64,000 bases of DNA from Siphonodentalium dalli (lineage: Eukaryota; Mollusca; Scaphopoda; Gadilida; Siphonodentaliidae): positions 106,229,319 to 106,293,318 of the forward strand of contig CP136066.1 in assembly GCA_032622095.1 (NCBI GenBank), in the 5' to 3' direction. Positions 10,984-22,983 of the stretch are shown piece after piece; the stretch's first letter is position 1; every line of letters starts with the position of its first letter. The notes beneath the pieces are model-generated. The model saw nothing but the letters and a program-made list of their open reading frames with translations, was not told the origin of the DNA and made no database searches. The translations under genes and the position numbers were made by a program.

Positions 10984-13288
10984 TATATTCATAATGCGCC
11001 TGGCCTTGAATAATATTTCCATATATACAAACAGGTATACCGGAATTTGCATATATTATTGTACATTATACATGTGTAGTCTTGGGAATGATTCGATCAT
11101 GTCATGAATCATTACTCTATATCTACATAATTTTAATGTTTATTGCAATATCGGCTCACAAAAGAGCATGCAATATCGAGCTGAGACCAACCTCTATTGA
11201 GAAATTGTTTATTGAGGAACAAGTGTTAACAAAGAAATATATTCTCTGAATGGGTCAGAACATCAAAAAGATCTCAGGTTTTGCACTGATGGAATATGAT
11301 CTCTACAGGCATAGCTACACATGTAGAATAGAGATTCATGGCATGATCTAGGGAATGATTATATTTGATATTATATGCAGAATACAAGTATTTCGGATAA
11401 TTTTTAGACTCATGATTATTGGAGACTGCATGTAGTCACAGACAAGATATGCCGCATAGAGATGACTGATGACAGGTGTAAAATGATCAAAACCTTCAAG
11501 CTTGACATTTAGGATATGGAATGATAACCACTAATAAAAATCTGAATGGAAAAAACTACCGGGTAGGTGCAAAGTGGTTAAAGTGGTGTGTAATACGAGA
11601 AATCGGCCAAACATCTGCGTTGAAGCGAGTTTTCATTCGTCCAACTAAAACGGCATCACAAATATCAATATTGGTGATTAATATACAAAAGTTGGTCACA
11701 TAGGTTATTGCCTTCACCTCACCACAATCGATGTAGTAAGTCAGAAAACACTACCACCATTCTCGGTACCCAGTTAGAGATGAGTCGATTATCGGTATGG
11801 CTTATCGAATCGGGGCGATATTGGCTGGATATCAGTATCCAGATAAATATGCTGTTTCGCCGATCCGATATATATGTAGAATTTATAGGTACCTTACGTG
11901 ACCAAAGTCGCATAAAACATAACTCTACTAGTCTACCGACCACCAAATATAAGCACTCTTTATTAGAATAAATAACAATATTGTGTGTGTCATAATTATC
12001 AAAGTATATGGACTTAAATGTGGCTATTTGAGCCTACTTCAAGGAAAATTAATTTCATCGTTATGCATATCCATCAGACCATCACAAAGAACCCGACTGG
12101 TAAACGCATGTCACATAATCACATCGCATCCACTTGATAAGAACTCAGCTGACCGTGACCTGTTATCAGTTTGACAGGCCTTGAGCGCATCATAAGAATA
12201 AACACTCATAGATGGCTGACCTAGTTACGGGCCTACAATCAATGCAGGTGTTGGAATAGATACATAGTGTATCAAAGCAGCTGTGCTCAAAGATATTGCT
12301 ACATTGTGATGTGTGTAAGTGCCACACTCACTGTTACTGAGTGAAACTCAGGCTGTGTAGCACATGGGCTTTGGCGACTTCAAAGACACCGACAATGCAA
12401 GCTTGTGTAAGAGAGGTCTAGATAAGTGATTGTCACTCTTCGCGTTGACATTTGTGTGATCCAAGTACTGATTTCAGATTAATGGGATTTTCACTAAGAC
12501 ATGATCCTTGTCGGCTTACTCGACTTACTGACCCTCCTATTTGATTCAACTTTCTAAGAAGCTTCAATTGGGAGTGCGTGAGGTTTGTACTCGTGCAGGA
12601 ACAGTCTGTTATATGTTATGGAGCGTTAAGTTTTGTTTGTACTCAGTGTACTGGACTAGAACTTGGTATATCAGTATCGGATCAGTATCGGCCGATATAT
12701 GGGAGAAAAATATCGGATATCGGCTTTTACCGATAACCTCAATATCCTCACATCTCTATACCCAATACTCTCTTTATAACCCTGTGGTGACTCCAGTAGC
12801 GTTCTTTTAACGTGCACACACCGAGGCATGTACACGGGTCAGCCAAATGTTAATGTCTGCTCCCGATCAGATAGCATAATGAACCCACGACCACATACCT
12901 GGACAGACAAATGTTGTAATGGATCTGGGCCAGCTCGTCCCAGGGCCAACTCGGTCCAGACAGTTTTTGGGACGAGCTGGCCCGGCTTTTGTGGCCGAGT
13001 TGGCCCGGGAATTAAATTTGTGGATAGGAAATTCTTAAGTTAAGATGATGATATATTTCAGGGTTTTGACCATCAATTTTGACATTTTGATTAATTTAGG
13101 CATGTTTGTTTACAAAGATAATACTAGTAGTTAGTAATCACATTAGTCGGTTTGAATGAGAAACAGGCAATTCATGAATAAACAATAATGTACTGTTTCT
13201 CTGATTCTCTATGAGTTCATCTCACTATCCCTGGGTTAATTTGTGAAAACCCTCAGAAGCCATTATTTTCCCCACTCCTATCAAAACG
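10984..13288. other. Non-coding intronic stretch of the PH gene with low-complexity patches
   Basis: There are no supported exons. Patches rich in CGATATCGG-like words occur at 11770-11880 and 12660-12745. A GC-rich inverted segment (GGCCAGCTCGTCCC / GGGACGAGCTGGCCC) lies at 12928-13012. Confidence 0.4.
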
Positions 13289-13293
13289 ATATA

Positions 13294-13303
13294 TATATAA
13301 AAA
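13294..13303 (+). promoter_or_regulatory. TATA box of a possible small gene
   Basis: TATATAAAAA stands about 60 bases before the ATG at 13362, leaving room for a start site near 13325 and a short leader. AT-rich surroundings make chance occurrence possible. Confidence 0.35.
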
Positions 13304-13361
13304 GCAGGTTGTTTACACAGTAACCAGTCAACTAATCACACCTCACACTTCAGAGGTGAAG

Positions 13362-13544
13362 ATGGCTTCAGAACGCGTGATAGATAATGACTTCAGATGC
13401 GGTTTCCTGAAGAAATGCTCTTCGTTGTACCTAAAGAAGAGTTCACCGAGAGGAGCGTTGGCAACTAACTGTGAAGAATTTGTCAAGGAGCATCGCAAAC
13501 CTATTTTTTCATGTGTTTATGTTCGTATGTTGTTCATTGAATGA
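13362..13544 (+). CDS. Possible small single-exon gene, unrecognised
   Basis: This 60-codon frame opens with ATGGCTTCAG in a good start context (A at -3, G at +4). It follows a TATA box by about 60 bases and precedes an AATAAA by about 30 bases. The first 47 or so residues are polar and basic (GFLKKCSSLYLKKSSPRG, then CEEFVKEHRKP); the tail is hydrophobic and looks less like coding sequence. A GTATGT inside the tail (near 13525) could be a splice donor, in which case this is a first exon. It lies on the strand opposite to the PH gene, inside that gene's intron. No family was recognised. Confidence 0.3.
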   Translation: MASERVIDNDFRCGFLKKCSSLYLKKSSPRGALATNCEEFVKEHRKPIFSCVYVRMLFIE

Positions 13545-13574
13545 CATTGTTTTTATCCTTGTTGTTATCTGCCA

Positions 13575-13580
13575 AATAAA
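13575..13580 (+). terminator. Poly(A) signal after the possible small gene
   Basis: AATAAA lies 31 bases after the stop codon at 13544. Confidence 0.3.
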
Positions 13581-14620
13581 TTATCACAACTCAACTAGCT
13601 GGCCCGTTTCAGTTGTAATGGGGGAAGTCGGAATTATGCATTCGTTTCTTTATTCAGTGATCTAGAGTGAGACATTTCAGCCTGACATACTTGGTATCTG
13701 ACCGAGTTCTGATTTTTGTCAGAATACCCTGATCAGGTAAGGCAGGTTGCGATCCCCGGTCTGCTAGCATGAGAGACCATAGGTCAACATGACCGCTTTC
13801 GCAGATTGAGATTGTTGCTTCCAGCGGTCAAGTCGCTCTGTATAGATTTCATGGTTGTTTGCAATTGGGGACATAGAGAACAGTTCCTCAACTGCATTAA
13901 GTGAATAACTTTTAGGGGGGGGGCCATGATTAATCGTATAATCGATGAACCGTTGATAAAGACGATAATCGATTTACCATTTCTGTTGTCGATTAATCTG
14001 CGTTATTTATTTCGGACGTCTGAAAGTGCCGGGTATTATTGAATACCGTGTTTGTTTTACACAGTTTAATCTACAACCGAAGGGTTAACAACCTTTGATC
14101 GTGCATCAAAGAGATTCCAACAACATGAGTACTACTAATATATGTTGCAAACGGTGGGCAGTTCATTTGATGATACGACATGGTTACTCTTTGTATATTC
14201 TAAATAATAATTATAAAATAAACACGATTTGTGGTTTATGCTGAAGAATACCAGGACTTGATTATCAGGACTTTAATTAGCCTTTCGTCAGCAGTTCGTA
14301 AAATATTCAGAGATCGGTGCCCTTTTGCATGAAAAACATAACTTCCCCATTGTGAACCTCTATTTGACCACGCGCTCGCATGACATTGTCTCGTCTTTTG
14401 AACTTATTATTAAATTTAGGTGAAAGGCCTTTCTGCATCCACAATCTTTCTGGGGCAAGATATTATATTACTGTGTAGCAATTTGGTGAAGATGACTCCT
14501 CCTACCAGCTTGTCTTCTGTATTGATTGACAGTACGGCAAATTCGGATATTCAATATATGTCGCGCACACGTGGGCGTCTCTCAAATAGATTGACGTTCC
14601 GAATTTTTTTCCAAACAATG

Positions 14621-14910
14621 CACAGGTGTGTCTTCCTTTGATAGTGGCCAGACATTTAATTAATAGGGCGGTGACGCTAATATGTTGTTGATTCTCTGTA
14701 TATTCCAATGCTTCCTCATAAGTATCTATTTCATCAACCGGGAACAGGACGACTTATTTCCCTTAAAGGGCTTATTTATTGTGTAGTCTTTGATATTTTT
14801 CCAACATCTTTTGAATGGCATCCGAACGGAGACCAGGAGTTGGAAAATACCTCGGAATTATTCAAATGTGAAAATAAATAAAACAAAATTAAAAGATACT
14901 ACAAAGTTCC
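14621..14910 (+). repeat. Dispersed repeat, copy 1
   Basis: This shares long stretches (CACAGGTGTGTCTTCC, CCAATGCTTCCTCATAAGTA, AACAAAATTAAAAGATACTA) in the same order with 15657-15930. It is about 270 bp and non-coding. Confidence 0.7.
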
Positions 14911-15656
14911 GAATTTCTTCCTAACAATGGACCTTTCCACAGCTGTCAATCAAATAATTATTAGAGGATATTTTCGACCAATCAGCGACTGAGCCGGCCA
15001 ATGGCATTGGCTGCATTGAAAATTCTGCTGCCATCTTACTTCACCCTAATTTTGATATCCATGCATACAATCAGTGTTAAATTGGCTATATTCAAACAAC
15101 TTTTTTGTTGTCAAATCATAATATACTGAGATTTATATTTGTGGCATGATTTTAAAAATTTATCCGTGATTATAACAATGTTTTTCATTTAGCATGACAC
15201 TTGTCATAATTTTCACATTTAATGGCAAAACGAATGTGTGTTCTCTGGTTTAGATATATTAAAGAGTTTAGTGATCTGTCTGTCTGTTCTGGTCTGTTTG
15301 CAATTTTTCTTCCAGAGCCCTTGATCGATTTCAACCAAACTTGGTGTGGTGCCTCAGGGTACCCCAGCAGATGTTATAACAGCCTTATTTTTAAATTTTT
15401 TTAATTTTTAAACAAATTTAAATATTTTAGCAAGATGTTTCAATCTAAAAATCTAAAAAGAAAACTTAAAAATTAAATCAAAAAGAAAACATAAAAACTA
15501 AATTAAAATAAAAATTTTAATTAAATTAAAACAAATTAAAAAAGTTTCAATCTAAAAATCTAAAACAGCAACAGACAATATTTATGTGGATAAAGTCTTT
15601 TTACCAGTGGGTGGTACTACTGCTGTGGGTGTGGCCTCTGTGGAAAGCTCCATTCA

Positions 15657-15930
15657 CAGGTGTGTCTTCCTTTGATGGTGTGCATGTCATACATTAATTA
15701 GGGTGGTGATGTTAATACATGTATGTTGTCGATTCTCTGTCATGTCTGGGCATTCCAATGCTTCCTCATAAGTATTTTATATTATTAACCAACAACAGGA
15801 CGACTTATTTCCTTTAAAGGGCTTATTTATTGTGCTGTCTTTGATATTTTTCCGATCGGTTGGAAAATAACACGGAATTATTCAAATGTGAATGTAAATA
15901 AAACAAAATTAAAAGATACTACAAAATAGG
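15657..15930 (+). repeat. Dispersed repeat, copy 2
   Basis: This is the second copy of the 14621-14910 repeat, in the same orientation about 1.0 kb downstream, with several small indels. Confidence 0.7.
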
Positions 15931-15954
15931 CTAACACAGTTCAACACTGACATT

Positions 15955-16115
15955 ACCCGACCTCGTTGACTCCGAGCAACGGGTTAAACTTCAACGCGAT
16001 CTGCGTTAAACTTCAACGCGGTCCTAACGTACACTCAACGCGTTATCAATGCCACGACCGTGTTGCGTTGATGTTACGACCGCGTTGTTAACGGCTGACG
16101 ACCGCGTTAAAAGGG
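15955..16115. repeat. Cluster of CAACGCG / CGCGTTG words
   Basis: In about 150 bases the words TTCAACGCG, CTCAACGCG and GTTAAACTTCAACGCG are followed by their near reverse complements (GTTGCGTTGATG, CCGCGTTGTTAAC, CCGCGTTAA). This gives a GC-rich foldback-like patch in AT-rich DNA. Confidence 0.5.
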
Positions 16116-16605
16116 ACACTTATTTCGAGAAGGTCTGTAACTTAGTGTAACTGTAAGTCAGTGCATGGTTTCACACTGATATTTGTATTTAATTTACCGG
16201 TAGTTGATAAATACGTGTGCGTTGGTCATAATTGTCACTTTTACAGAAATCATACTCGCATCATGGCATTTAGGACTCACAATGGAACTTAGATGGCGTA
16301 AGCCATGCTACTAACTTACTAAGTTCCAATGGATCATCTATGATCTAGTGATCTACTAGATCTAGTCAAACACTAGTCCAAAATTGACTATACATTGAAG
16401 GGATATCTTTAGTATCCCGTAGATTTTCGACTAGTCAAACACGTGCTTACGAATGTTCAACCCACGATACATCTACGACAACATGGCAATCGTGTGAACA
16501 AACTATCCACCATTTTGTTGGTGCCGATTCCTCACTTACAATTGAATCGTAGTCGTCTGAACGTTCACTTAGTAACTAGGAAGAATTGGGGGGACCTCCT
16601 ATTTA

Positions 16606-16645
16606 CCGAGAACAACCGAGAACAACCGAGAACAACCGAGAACAA
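16606..16645 (+). repeat. Terminal 10-bp minisatellite of MULE (a), left
   Basis: There are four exact tandem copies of CCGAGAACAA. The inverted counterpart at 25528-25547 has two. Confidence 0.95.
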
Positions 16646-16929
16646 CCGAGAACAAGTTTTAAAATGCCAAATATACATTAAATGGCGTGTTTTACTTGAA
16701 ATATCTACAGTAGACAGATATTTTCATTAAAATGTTTACTTTTATGCATTTAACCGACATATACTTAACAAATTGTAAGCGCTACTGAGCGACGATCTCG
16801 TTTACGATACAGCGTATCGGCTTACAGTAGTAATTAATTAACTAAGCTTGTTCTCGGTTTGTAGTGTCTTCTCGGTTTGACAAGAGTGTGAACATGAATT
16901 TATTCCGTCTGTGTGTGTCTTTGATGACT

Positions 16930-17060
16930 TCACTGTACCTTTTCAATGTCATCACTAAGATATTAATCAGGGCAGTTATCCCACACAGGGGGTGCATATT
17001 CCAGTATTGGTCGGATAAATGTGTAATGTATTTTTTCAAGCGTTATACTCTGCATAGCCT
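16930..17060 (-). pseudogene. LINE reverse-transcriptase C-terminal fragment
   Basis: On the minus strand the frame reads LEKIHYTFIRPILEYAPPVW then DNCPD, a stop, and YLSDDIEKVQ. This is the conserved segment after the catalytic core in many LINE reverse transcriptases (pattern FIRPxLEYxxxVWDNC). It is short and broken by stops. It lies next to the C-terminal part of the MULE transposase and is likely a separate insertion. Confidence 0.7.
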
Positions 17061-17084
17061 GTATCTATGTTTACGTAAAATCAC

Positions 17085-17725
17085 CAGTTGAGTGCAGCAC
17101 ACTTCTGATATCCCTAAGCTGATCGTTTACAATTTCGTAAAGTCTATCTGTTAAATCTGGCAGTTTTAAGTTTTCCAATCGGTCGATAATTTAATAATGT
17201 TATTCATGGATTCAGAATTGTTATTAGTCCAAAATTTTGGTATGTTTTTATTTTGCTTTCAAGCGTCAAATATTTTAGTCCGTAATCTTGGCATGAATGA
17301 ATTTGTCAAATATCGTCTGTTTTGCGTAAGTCTGTCAGCTTCTGTCTCATCGTGTGTCATGTCATAAAAGTCCAGTCTTTGTATTGAAAATCTTATTTAT
17401 TACTTTCTGAACAGTCTCGTCATTATCAGTCTTTTTAGATTGTGCCGCAGATTGTCCTTCAGATGAAGTGTGCATAGTGTATGCGTGCTGTTGGGAAACA
17501 AGATGTTATGGCATTCACAAGTGATAACTTATCATCAGTTCCAAATATATTTTTATCTTGTGGAATGCCTGCTAATGTACTTGATAAATAAGATAAAAAC
17601 CGATGGTAAGATTAAAAAGTACCACCCCAATGCAAAAATAAAGGTCCTAAAAGTATTCGTGGATCTGAATCATCTGACGTTGATTTCCTTATAATTTTAA
17701 GATTTTTAAAAACAATAGTTGTTAC
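17085..17725 (-). pseudogene. MULE (a) transposase, middle and C-terminal part
   Basis: This minus-strand segment continues the frame that breaks at 21089. In order it shows LLGPLFLHWGGTF, then FGTDDKLSLVNAITSCFP with the second catalytic Asp near 17534-17536, a shifted His-containing stretch (HLKDN-like), and finally TNNNSESMNNIIK with the catalytic Glu at 17211-17213, followed by LPDLTDRLYEIVND. The TDD, TNNxxE and FLHW motifs are those of the Mutator-like DDE transposases found in many invertebrates. Several frameshifts and stops make it inactive. Its N-terminal part lies at 21089-21365. Confidence 0.75.
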
Positions 17726-20700
17726 TACTCTAGTAGCTGAGGGCTCAAAATGTGCAGAATGGCCACATTATGGGGGGTCAGTAATACATTTTCATATCCA
17801 AAAGTCAATGGTTTTTAAGATAATTGCCAAAAACCAAAAAAAATCAATTTTTAAGGGCCCAATTTTGGGGTTCAGCACTTTTATCTCAAAGCTGAGCCCC
17901 CAATTCAAATTTTATTGATCTATATCCATCGGTGCCACATATAGGTATAATTTCTGTACCATTATTGGATGAGATTGACCTCCAAGGAGCTCTTGATCCT
18001 GAACATAAGGTTTTTGGATGGAATATATTGGTCGTAGAATGAAAAACAGACATTTTCCCAATAACAAAGATGTTGAGGAAATCATCAATTATACGGTATT
18101 TGATCAGTAACCTAAAACTCCTACAAAAAGGTTACCTGGTGATATAATTTGAATGTAGTTCATCTTTTGTTATCTAGATTTCATGGCCTTTGATGTGAGA
18201 TGGCTGCCAAAATGGTTATAAATGGAATGACATATATCACATTAGCAATATACTTGGAAATGAGTTCAATGTGTTATTTTCTTTAAACTTATGGGAGAAC
18301 AGGGTGTTTTTATGGTATTCTAATGTTGAATTGAATTATACTCAGCCCACAAGTATGTTTAGTAAATGTTGAGTTACTACAATTTGATCAATCAGTATGA
18401 TTCAGTAGTCGAGCAGGTTGTGTCTTTATCAGTCCCACATCAATTTTGATTGGCTGCATCACCATTTTGTATAAAGGTTCTACAATTTCCCTAACATGTA
18501 CATTATTCTAGAACAAATAATGGCTAGCCTGGAGTGAGTTAGAAGAAAAATATAAGCATCAGTTGATATGCAGATATAAATACATACAAATCTACATTCT
18601 GCATGTAGCCATGCTATGCAATCCTCCCTCATGTTTCAACTTATCAAGGAAAAATGATCACATTACCAATGTCTATGATAGTCAGATGTTTTTGTAGATT
18701 TTGTAGATTTGTGGATGTTGTAGATTTTGTAGATTTGTGGATGTTGTAATTCAATATAGATCTCCATTATAGTTGCACAAACTTATTTTTCATTTCGTCC
18801 CTTTAAATTGACTTTTATTTTTTATGTATGTATATGTGCCACTCCAAAAATGTCAGTAAAAGTACTGTAAACCATTTGGTTTGATGTTATAGGCACAGGA
18901 GATGTATATATACTTTACATGTCAAATATTGTGAACCCTGCAGGTACGTTTATGTGTGTCAGTCGCCTTATGTGTGTGATGTACATGCAGTAACTACATG
19001 TATATTCTAGTGAAATTTATGGTCTGCACTCTGCAGTATTTCAAAAACATGCTATGGCCATGCCTACATATACATATGTACACTGATTCAAACACAATGA
19101 TTGTCAGGTTATAATCTATGTTTGAGGAAAGTTACTATGTATTTTTCATTTGTGTTGCATTTGTCAATATTAATGGGTCCCAGGAGTCCAGATGTTACTA
19201 GTGCAGAGCCCATTTAATTTTCATGAAACTGGTGGACTTCATGTCTATACTCCTAAATAAACATGACTCTGAGTCTTATCAGACCAAGACGGTATTGTGT
19301 AGGTTTTACTAGAATTAGTAGACTCAACCATTATTTTTCCACTGCCCTTATCACAATATATTCATTTGGCAGTATTCATCCCAAGTTTAGTGGTGATGCT
19401 AATACATTTGGTATGATATTCAGGTAGAGCAAAGCGATCTGAACGAAACGAGGATAAGCCACAATGTGTAGAAAACATTAAAAAACATGTATATTGTGAA
19501 ATATTTTAATAATGGGTGCTGGTTTTTACAAACTGGCCATAATTGAGATGACTATTCCTGTTGTTTACCAAACATCAGCGTACACAATAAAATTTTGAAG
19601 TATATATGTTCTTGAATGTTGCATACAGACACTGACTTTTGCACAAATTGCTCGGGTTAGCCAAACAATGCAAAAATAACCAACTTTAGGTAAAATGATG
19701 GTACTTGACAGAATTGCTTTGACCTACAAACATATCAATCCAGCAGTACCCATCAGCATAATATAAAATTAGCAAGACCACTTAACCTGAGGTGGTATTG
19801 AAAATGAAAATATCTTTAAAATGGTAAGTTATGAGGGCTATTAGCTATTATGAAGAATTATGTTAGTGAAATTATAGACCCCCATCTTCTCCAACCTGCA
19901 AGTGATGCAACTATCATGGCCAATCAAAACTAATGTGGGACTGACAAAGGCTCATTCTACTATTGATTGAATAGTGATCATTCCATCATTTCCTAAAACT
20001 TTTTGTGAGATGAGGTGTCCTTTTGTAAGAATTGATTACTTCTGAAATATATACTGGTATATATGGTCATCTCCCATCTGATTACAACATGTTTTTACTA
20101 TGCCCAGGTGCAATACCCATTTTAGGATCGCAACATGTGGCTGCTGCATGAAGCAAACAGCTGGTCATTCCATTTAGTAAAAGTGTTCAGCATGTTTCAT
20201 ATCTTGGTCACTTAAATCAGATCAGCTGTTAAATGTTGATAACAAATTTTGAAAACCTGTTTTGTTCAATCTGTACATTTCTGTTGATTAGAGCACAATT
20301 GTTACCTGATTTTTGGTAAAGCACACCAGTTTCCAAGGCATGTTCAGTCATGAAGAGCTCACGTTGTGTGTCGGGATCAACACATCCTCAGCAGCAATTT
20401 CCAGCTAATCCCATTGTGTGTGGTCAATTGTGCTCTTAAGTCGATCAGAGAATTCGGATAGTTGTTTAAAAAGTGTCATACATATGCTGTGGCTTTGGTG
20501 GTATTGTATACTTGTGGTGCGTAACATGTTGAAATCGGTTTTTGGCAATTATCTTAAAAACCATTGACTTTTGGATATGAAAATGTATTACTGACCCCCC
20601 ATAATGTGGATTTTCAGGGTCAAGAGCTCCTTGGAGATTAATCCCATCCGGTAATGGTACAGAAATTATACCTATATGTGGCACCGATGGATATAGATCA

Positions 20701-21090
20701 ATAAAATTCGAATTGGGGGCTCAGCTTTGAGATAAAAGTGCTGAACCCCAAAATTGGGCCCTTAAAATGGATTGTTTTTGGTTTTTGGCAATTATCTTAA
20801 AAACCATTGACTTTTGGATATGAAAATGTATTACTGACCCCCCATAATGTAGCCATTCTGCACATTTTGAGTGGTCACACAACCCCCTTTGGCCAACGGT
20901 TCTGGAGATATAGTCACGGCGGGTGGTAGTACTTCGCGCAAAAAGGGGCGTGGCCATTTGACCCATTTCGCCCTCAATGGGAAATGTGTCACCAACCAAA
21001 TATTGTTCGTGTACCTTCAATTAGTGGATTCGTGAAGAGTTTTGCTCTGGACATAAAAGTGCATACAAAACGCCCTCAGCTACTAGAGTA
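17726..21090. mobile_element. TA-flanked inverted-repeat element splitting the MULE transposase
   Basis: CTCTAGTAGCTGAGGGC at the left and its exact reverse complement at the right are each bounded by TA (17726-17727 and 21089-21090). Longer inverted homology follows (17745-18018 against 20600-20880), with the right arm about 230 bp longer. Its insertion point is inside the transposase frame just after the first catalytic Asp motif. The middle (about 18060-20460) is non-coding to my eye. Confidence 0.75.
18050..20460. other. Interior of the TA-flanked element, nothing coding recognised
   Basis: This is AT-rich DNA without a supported frame. A 32-bp tandem duplication (TTTTGTAGATTTGTGGATG) lies near 18700. 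Confidence 0.4.
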
Positions 21091-21365
21091 TACATAGCAA
21101 GATTAAACGTTCTGTCAATACCAATTATAGATCCAGATTCAATTGCTGATTTAAGAAGTAAGATTTGTTCTTCCGTGTGACAGATCACAGAAGGTGTTTT
21201 TTTTTGCATCAGTTGTAATTATTTCTTTAATATATTTCTTGGACACCCAACATGTTGTTACTACAATCTTATGCACTCACACATCGCAGTAATTACCAAA
21301 CAGTAACACATATTAGTGAACGCAACTCAATTAACTCTGATCATCAAACAGACCCAGGTCCTAGT
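21089..21365 (-). pseudogene. MULE (a) transposase, segment with the first catalytic Asp
   Basis: On the minus strand this reads SVICHTEEQILLLKSAI, then IIGIDRTFNLA. The Asp codon at 21114-21116 is the first acid of the DDE triad in transposases with a (I/V)DRTFNLG signature. A frameshift in an A-run near 21200 separates it from a preceding segment (KYIKEIITTDAK). The frame is cut just after the motif by the TA-flanked element and resumes at 17725 with VTTIVFKN. Further N-terminal sequence was not found; the next DNA upstream is a TTAA element. Confidence 0.75.
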
Positions 21366-21368
21366 TAA

Positions 21369-22938
21369 TTAAGGGGATGGTAAAGTCTGGTCAAGATGGC
21401 CACCGCGGATTGCACCCTACCTCCAGATGATCAATAATTACTCACCGGCCATAGAATGGATAAACTTCATATTTTTCACACATAATAATCAATAATAAAC
21501 AAAGATCTTGTCATTAGTAGAGAAATTATAGCTGTTAGAATTTACTCGCGGTAGAGTGACAAAAAATCATGTCCCCAAACGGCGTTTCTCCAGTTCCAAT
21601 GGTTAACTTTTTGTACAAACTGAACAGTCAAAATGGTCCTATAAGAATCTGGCTAGAGACAAGGAGACATCATTTTGAGGAAAAACAAGAACTTTCCCAA
21701 ATACCCTGCCTGTGAAAATAGTACTGTCATCCTGAATAATGGCAAAATGTCCTCCATTTGCATTGTTTACATTCTTAGGAACTATTTTTCTTGGTATGGG
21801 AGACCATAATATCCTAACATTATTTTGCGATAGCCGATACACAAGCCATGGGGGCGGGGCGGCCATGATTACAAACAAACCCATCCGTCAATACTAGAAT
21901 AGGATTACGAATGGAAATCGATCAGTATAGACAATCGCGCATGGGACCAAGCTTTTGATTATGCCCATCAATAGATATGGGTTATAAGCAATATGATTGT
22001 ACCTGATAACCGACAATTTCTCGATTAATTTACATTCAAATGTTATTAAACGTATTTTTCTCCACAATGTTGTTTATCCCAGTGCACCAAAATAGAATTG
22101 ACCGGAAGTGAACTCGCACAAGGAGTCCGTCGTAAAATATGACATATTTCGTCGGAATACGGTACTTTCCTATTCATAAATATGTTTTTATATAGGCTAT
22201 TTGATTTTAGAATAATACAATATTCTGAAACATGTAAGTTTTCTATTTATGTGATTTGCGTACTAATACGACATCTTGTAATCTCGCTTTCGACTATAGA
22301 CTGGTAATATATCAACATTTCCATCTGTAAACAGCACAAAACTTCATAAATCGTGGGTAATCAAGCAACTAAATTAATTCCAACAACTTAAATAAACTGA
22401 AAGCATCGATTTCATATCATAAACTTGCCCGATTGCAGGATCGGATTGCTTTTCTGGTCGATTTTCATGTATATGCCGCGAATTAAAAAATGACAACAAC
22501 GTCATGAACATGTGTTTACAATTGAAATATGGCGACTGGCTCCCAAGAAAAACTGACACGTTTTAGCGGACGTTTTGCAAACGATACAGTGAACATTAAT
22601 CTAAAGCATAGCTCCTTGGCTCTTAACGGTATGTCACTTATCATAATGGGCTGCCTAATGATACTGTTGAAGTTATAGTTTTTCACATTTGAATGCCAAA
22701 ACAATGACATAATATTGCAGATATACTCTGTTTCAAAGTCATTTTTCTGGTACAAAAAGCTTTTTAGCTCACATCTATTCGTGGCACCTCCTTTAACGAT
22801 ATATGCTCTAGCCTCTATATATTATCTCTATGTTGTTATATCTATTTCTGTCTGCTTTTAAGTTTTATGTGAAAAATACCAATTTTGTCAGCCCGTTTCC
22901 AGACATTTTTTATGAAACAGACTTTGCCATCCCCTTAA
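21369..22938. mobile_element. TTAA-flanked element, 1.6 kb, nested in MULE (a)
   Basis: TTAAGGGGATGGTAAAGTCT at the left is matched by AGACTTTGCCATCCCCTTAA at the right (one mismatch). A TTAA duplication suggests piggyBac-type or Kolobok-type movement. No transposase was recognised in the interior. Confidence 0.7.
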
Positions 22939-22983
22939 CACTTAGGCACGACGCATGCCTTTGTGTTACCGCCAACCGAGAAC

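Noticed and set aside
20466-21020. Minus-strand frames sharing YGGSVIHFHIQKS
   Set aside because: The shared peptide comes from an inverted DNA repeat of the TA-flanked element; the counterpart at 17760 is not open, and no protein family fits.
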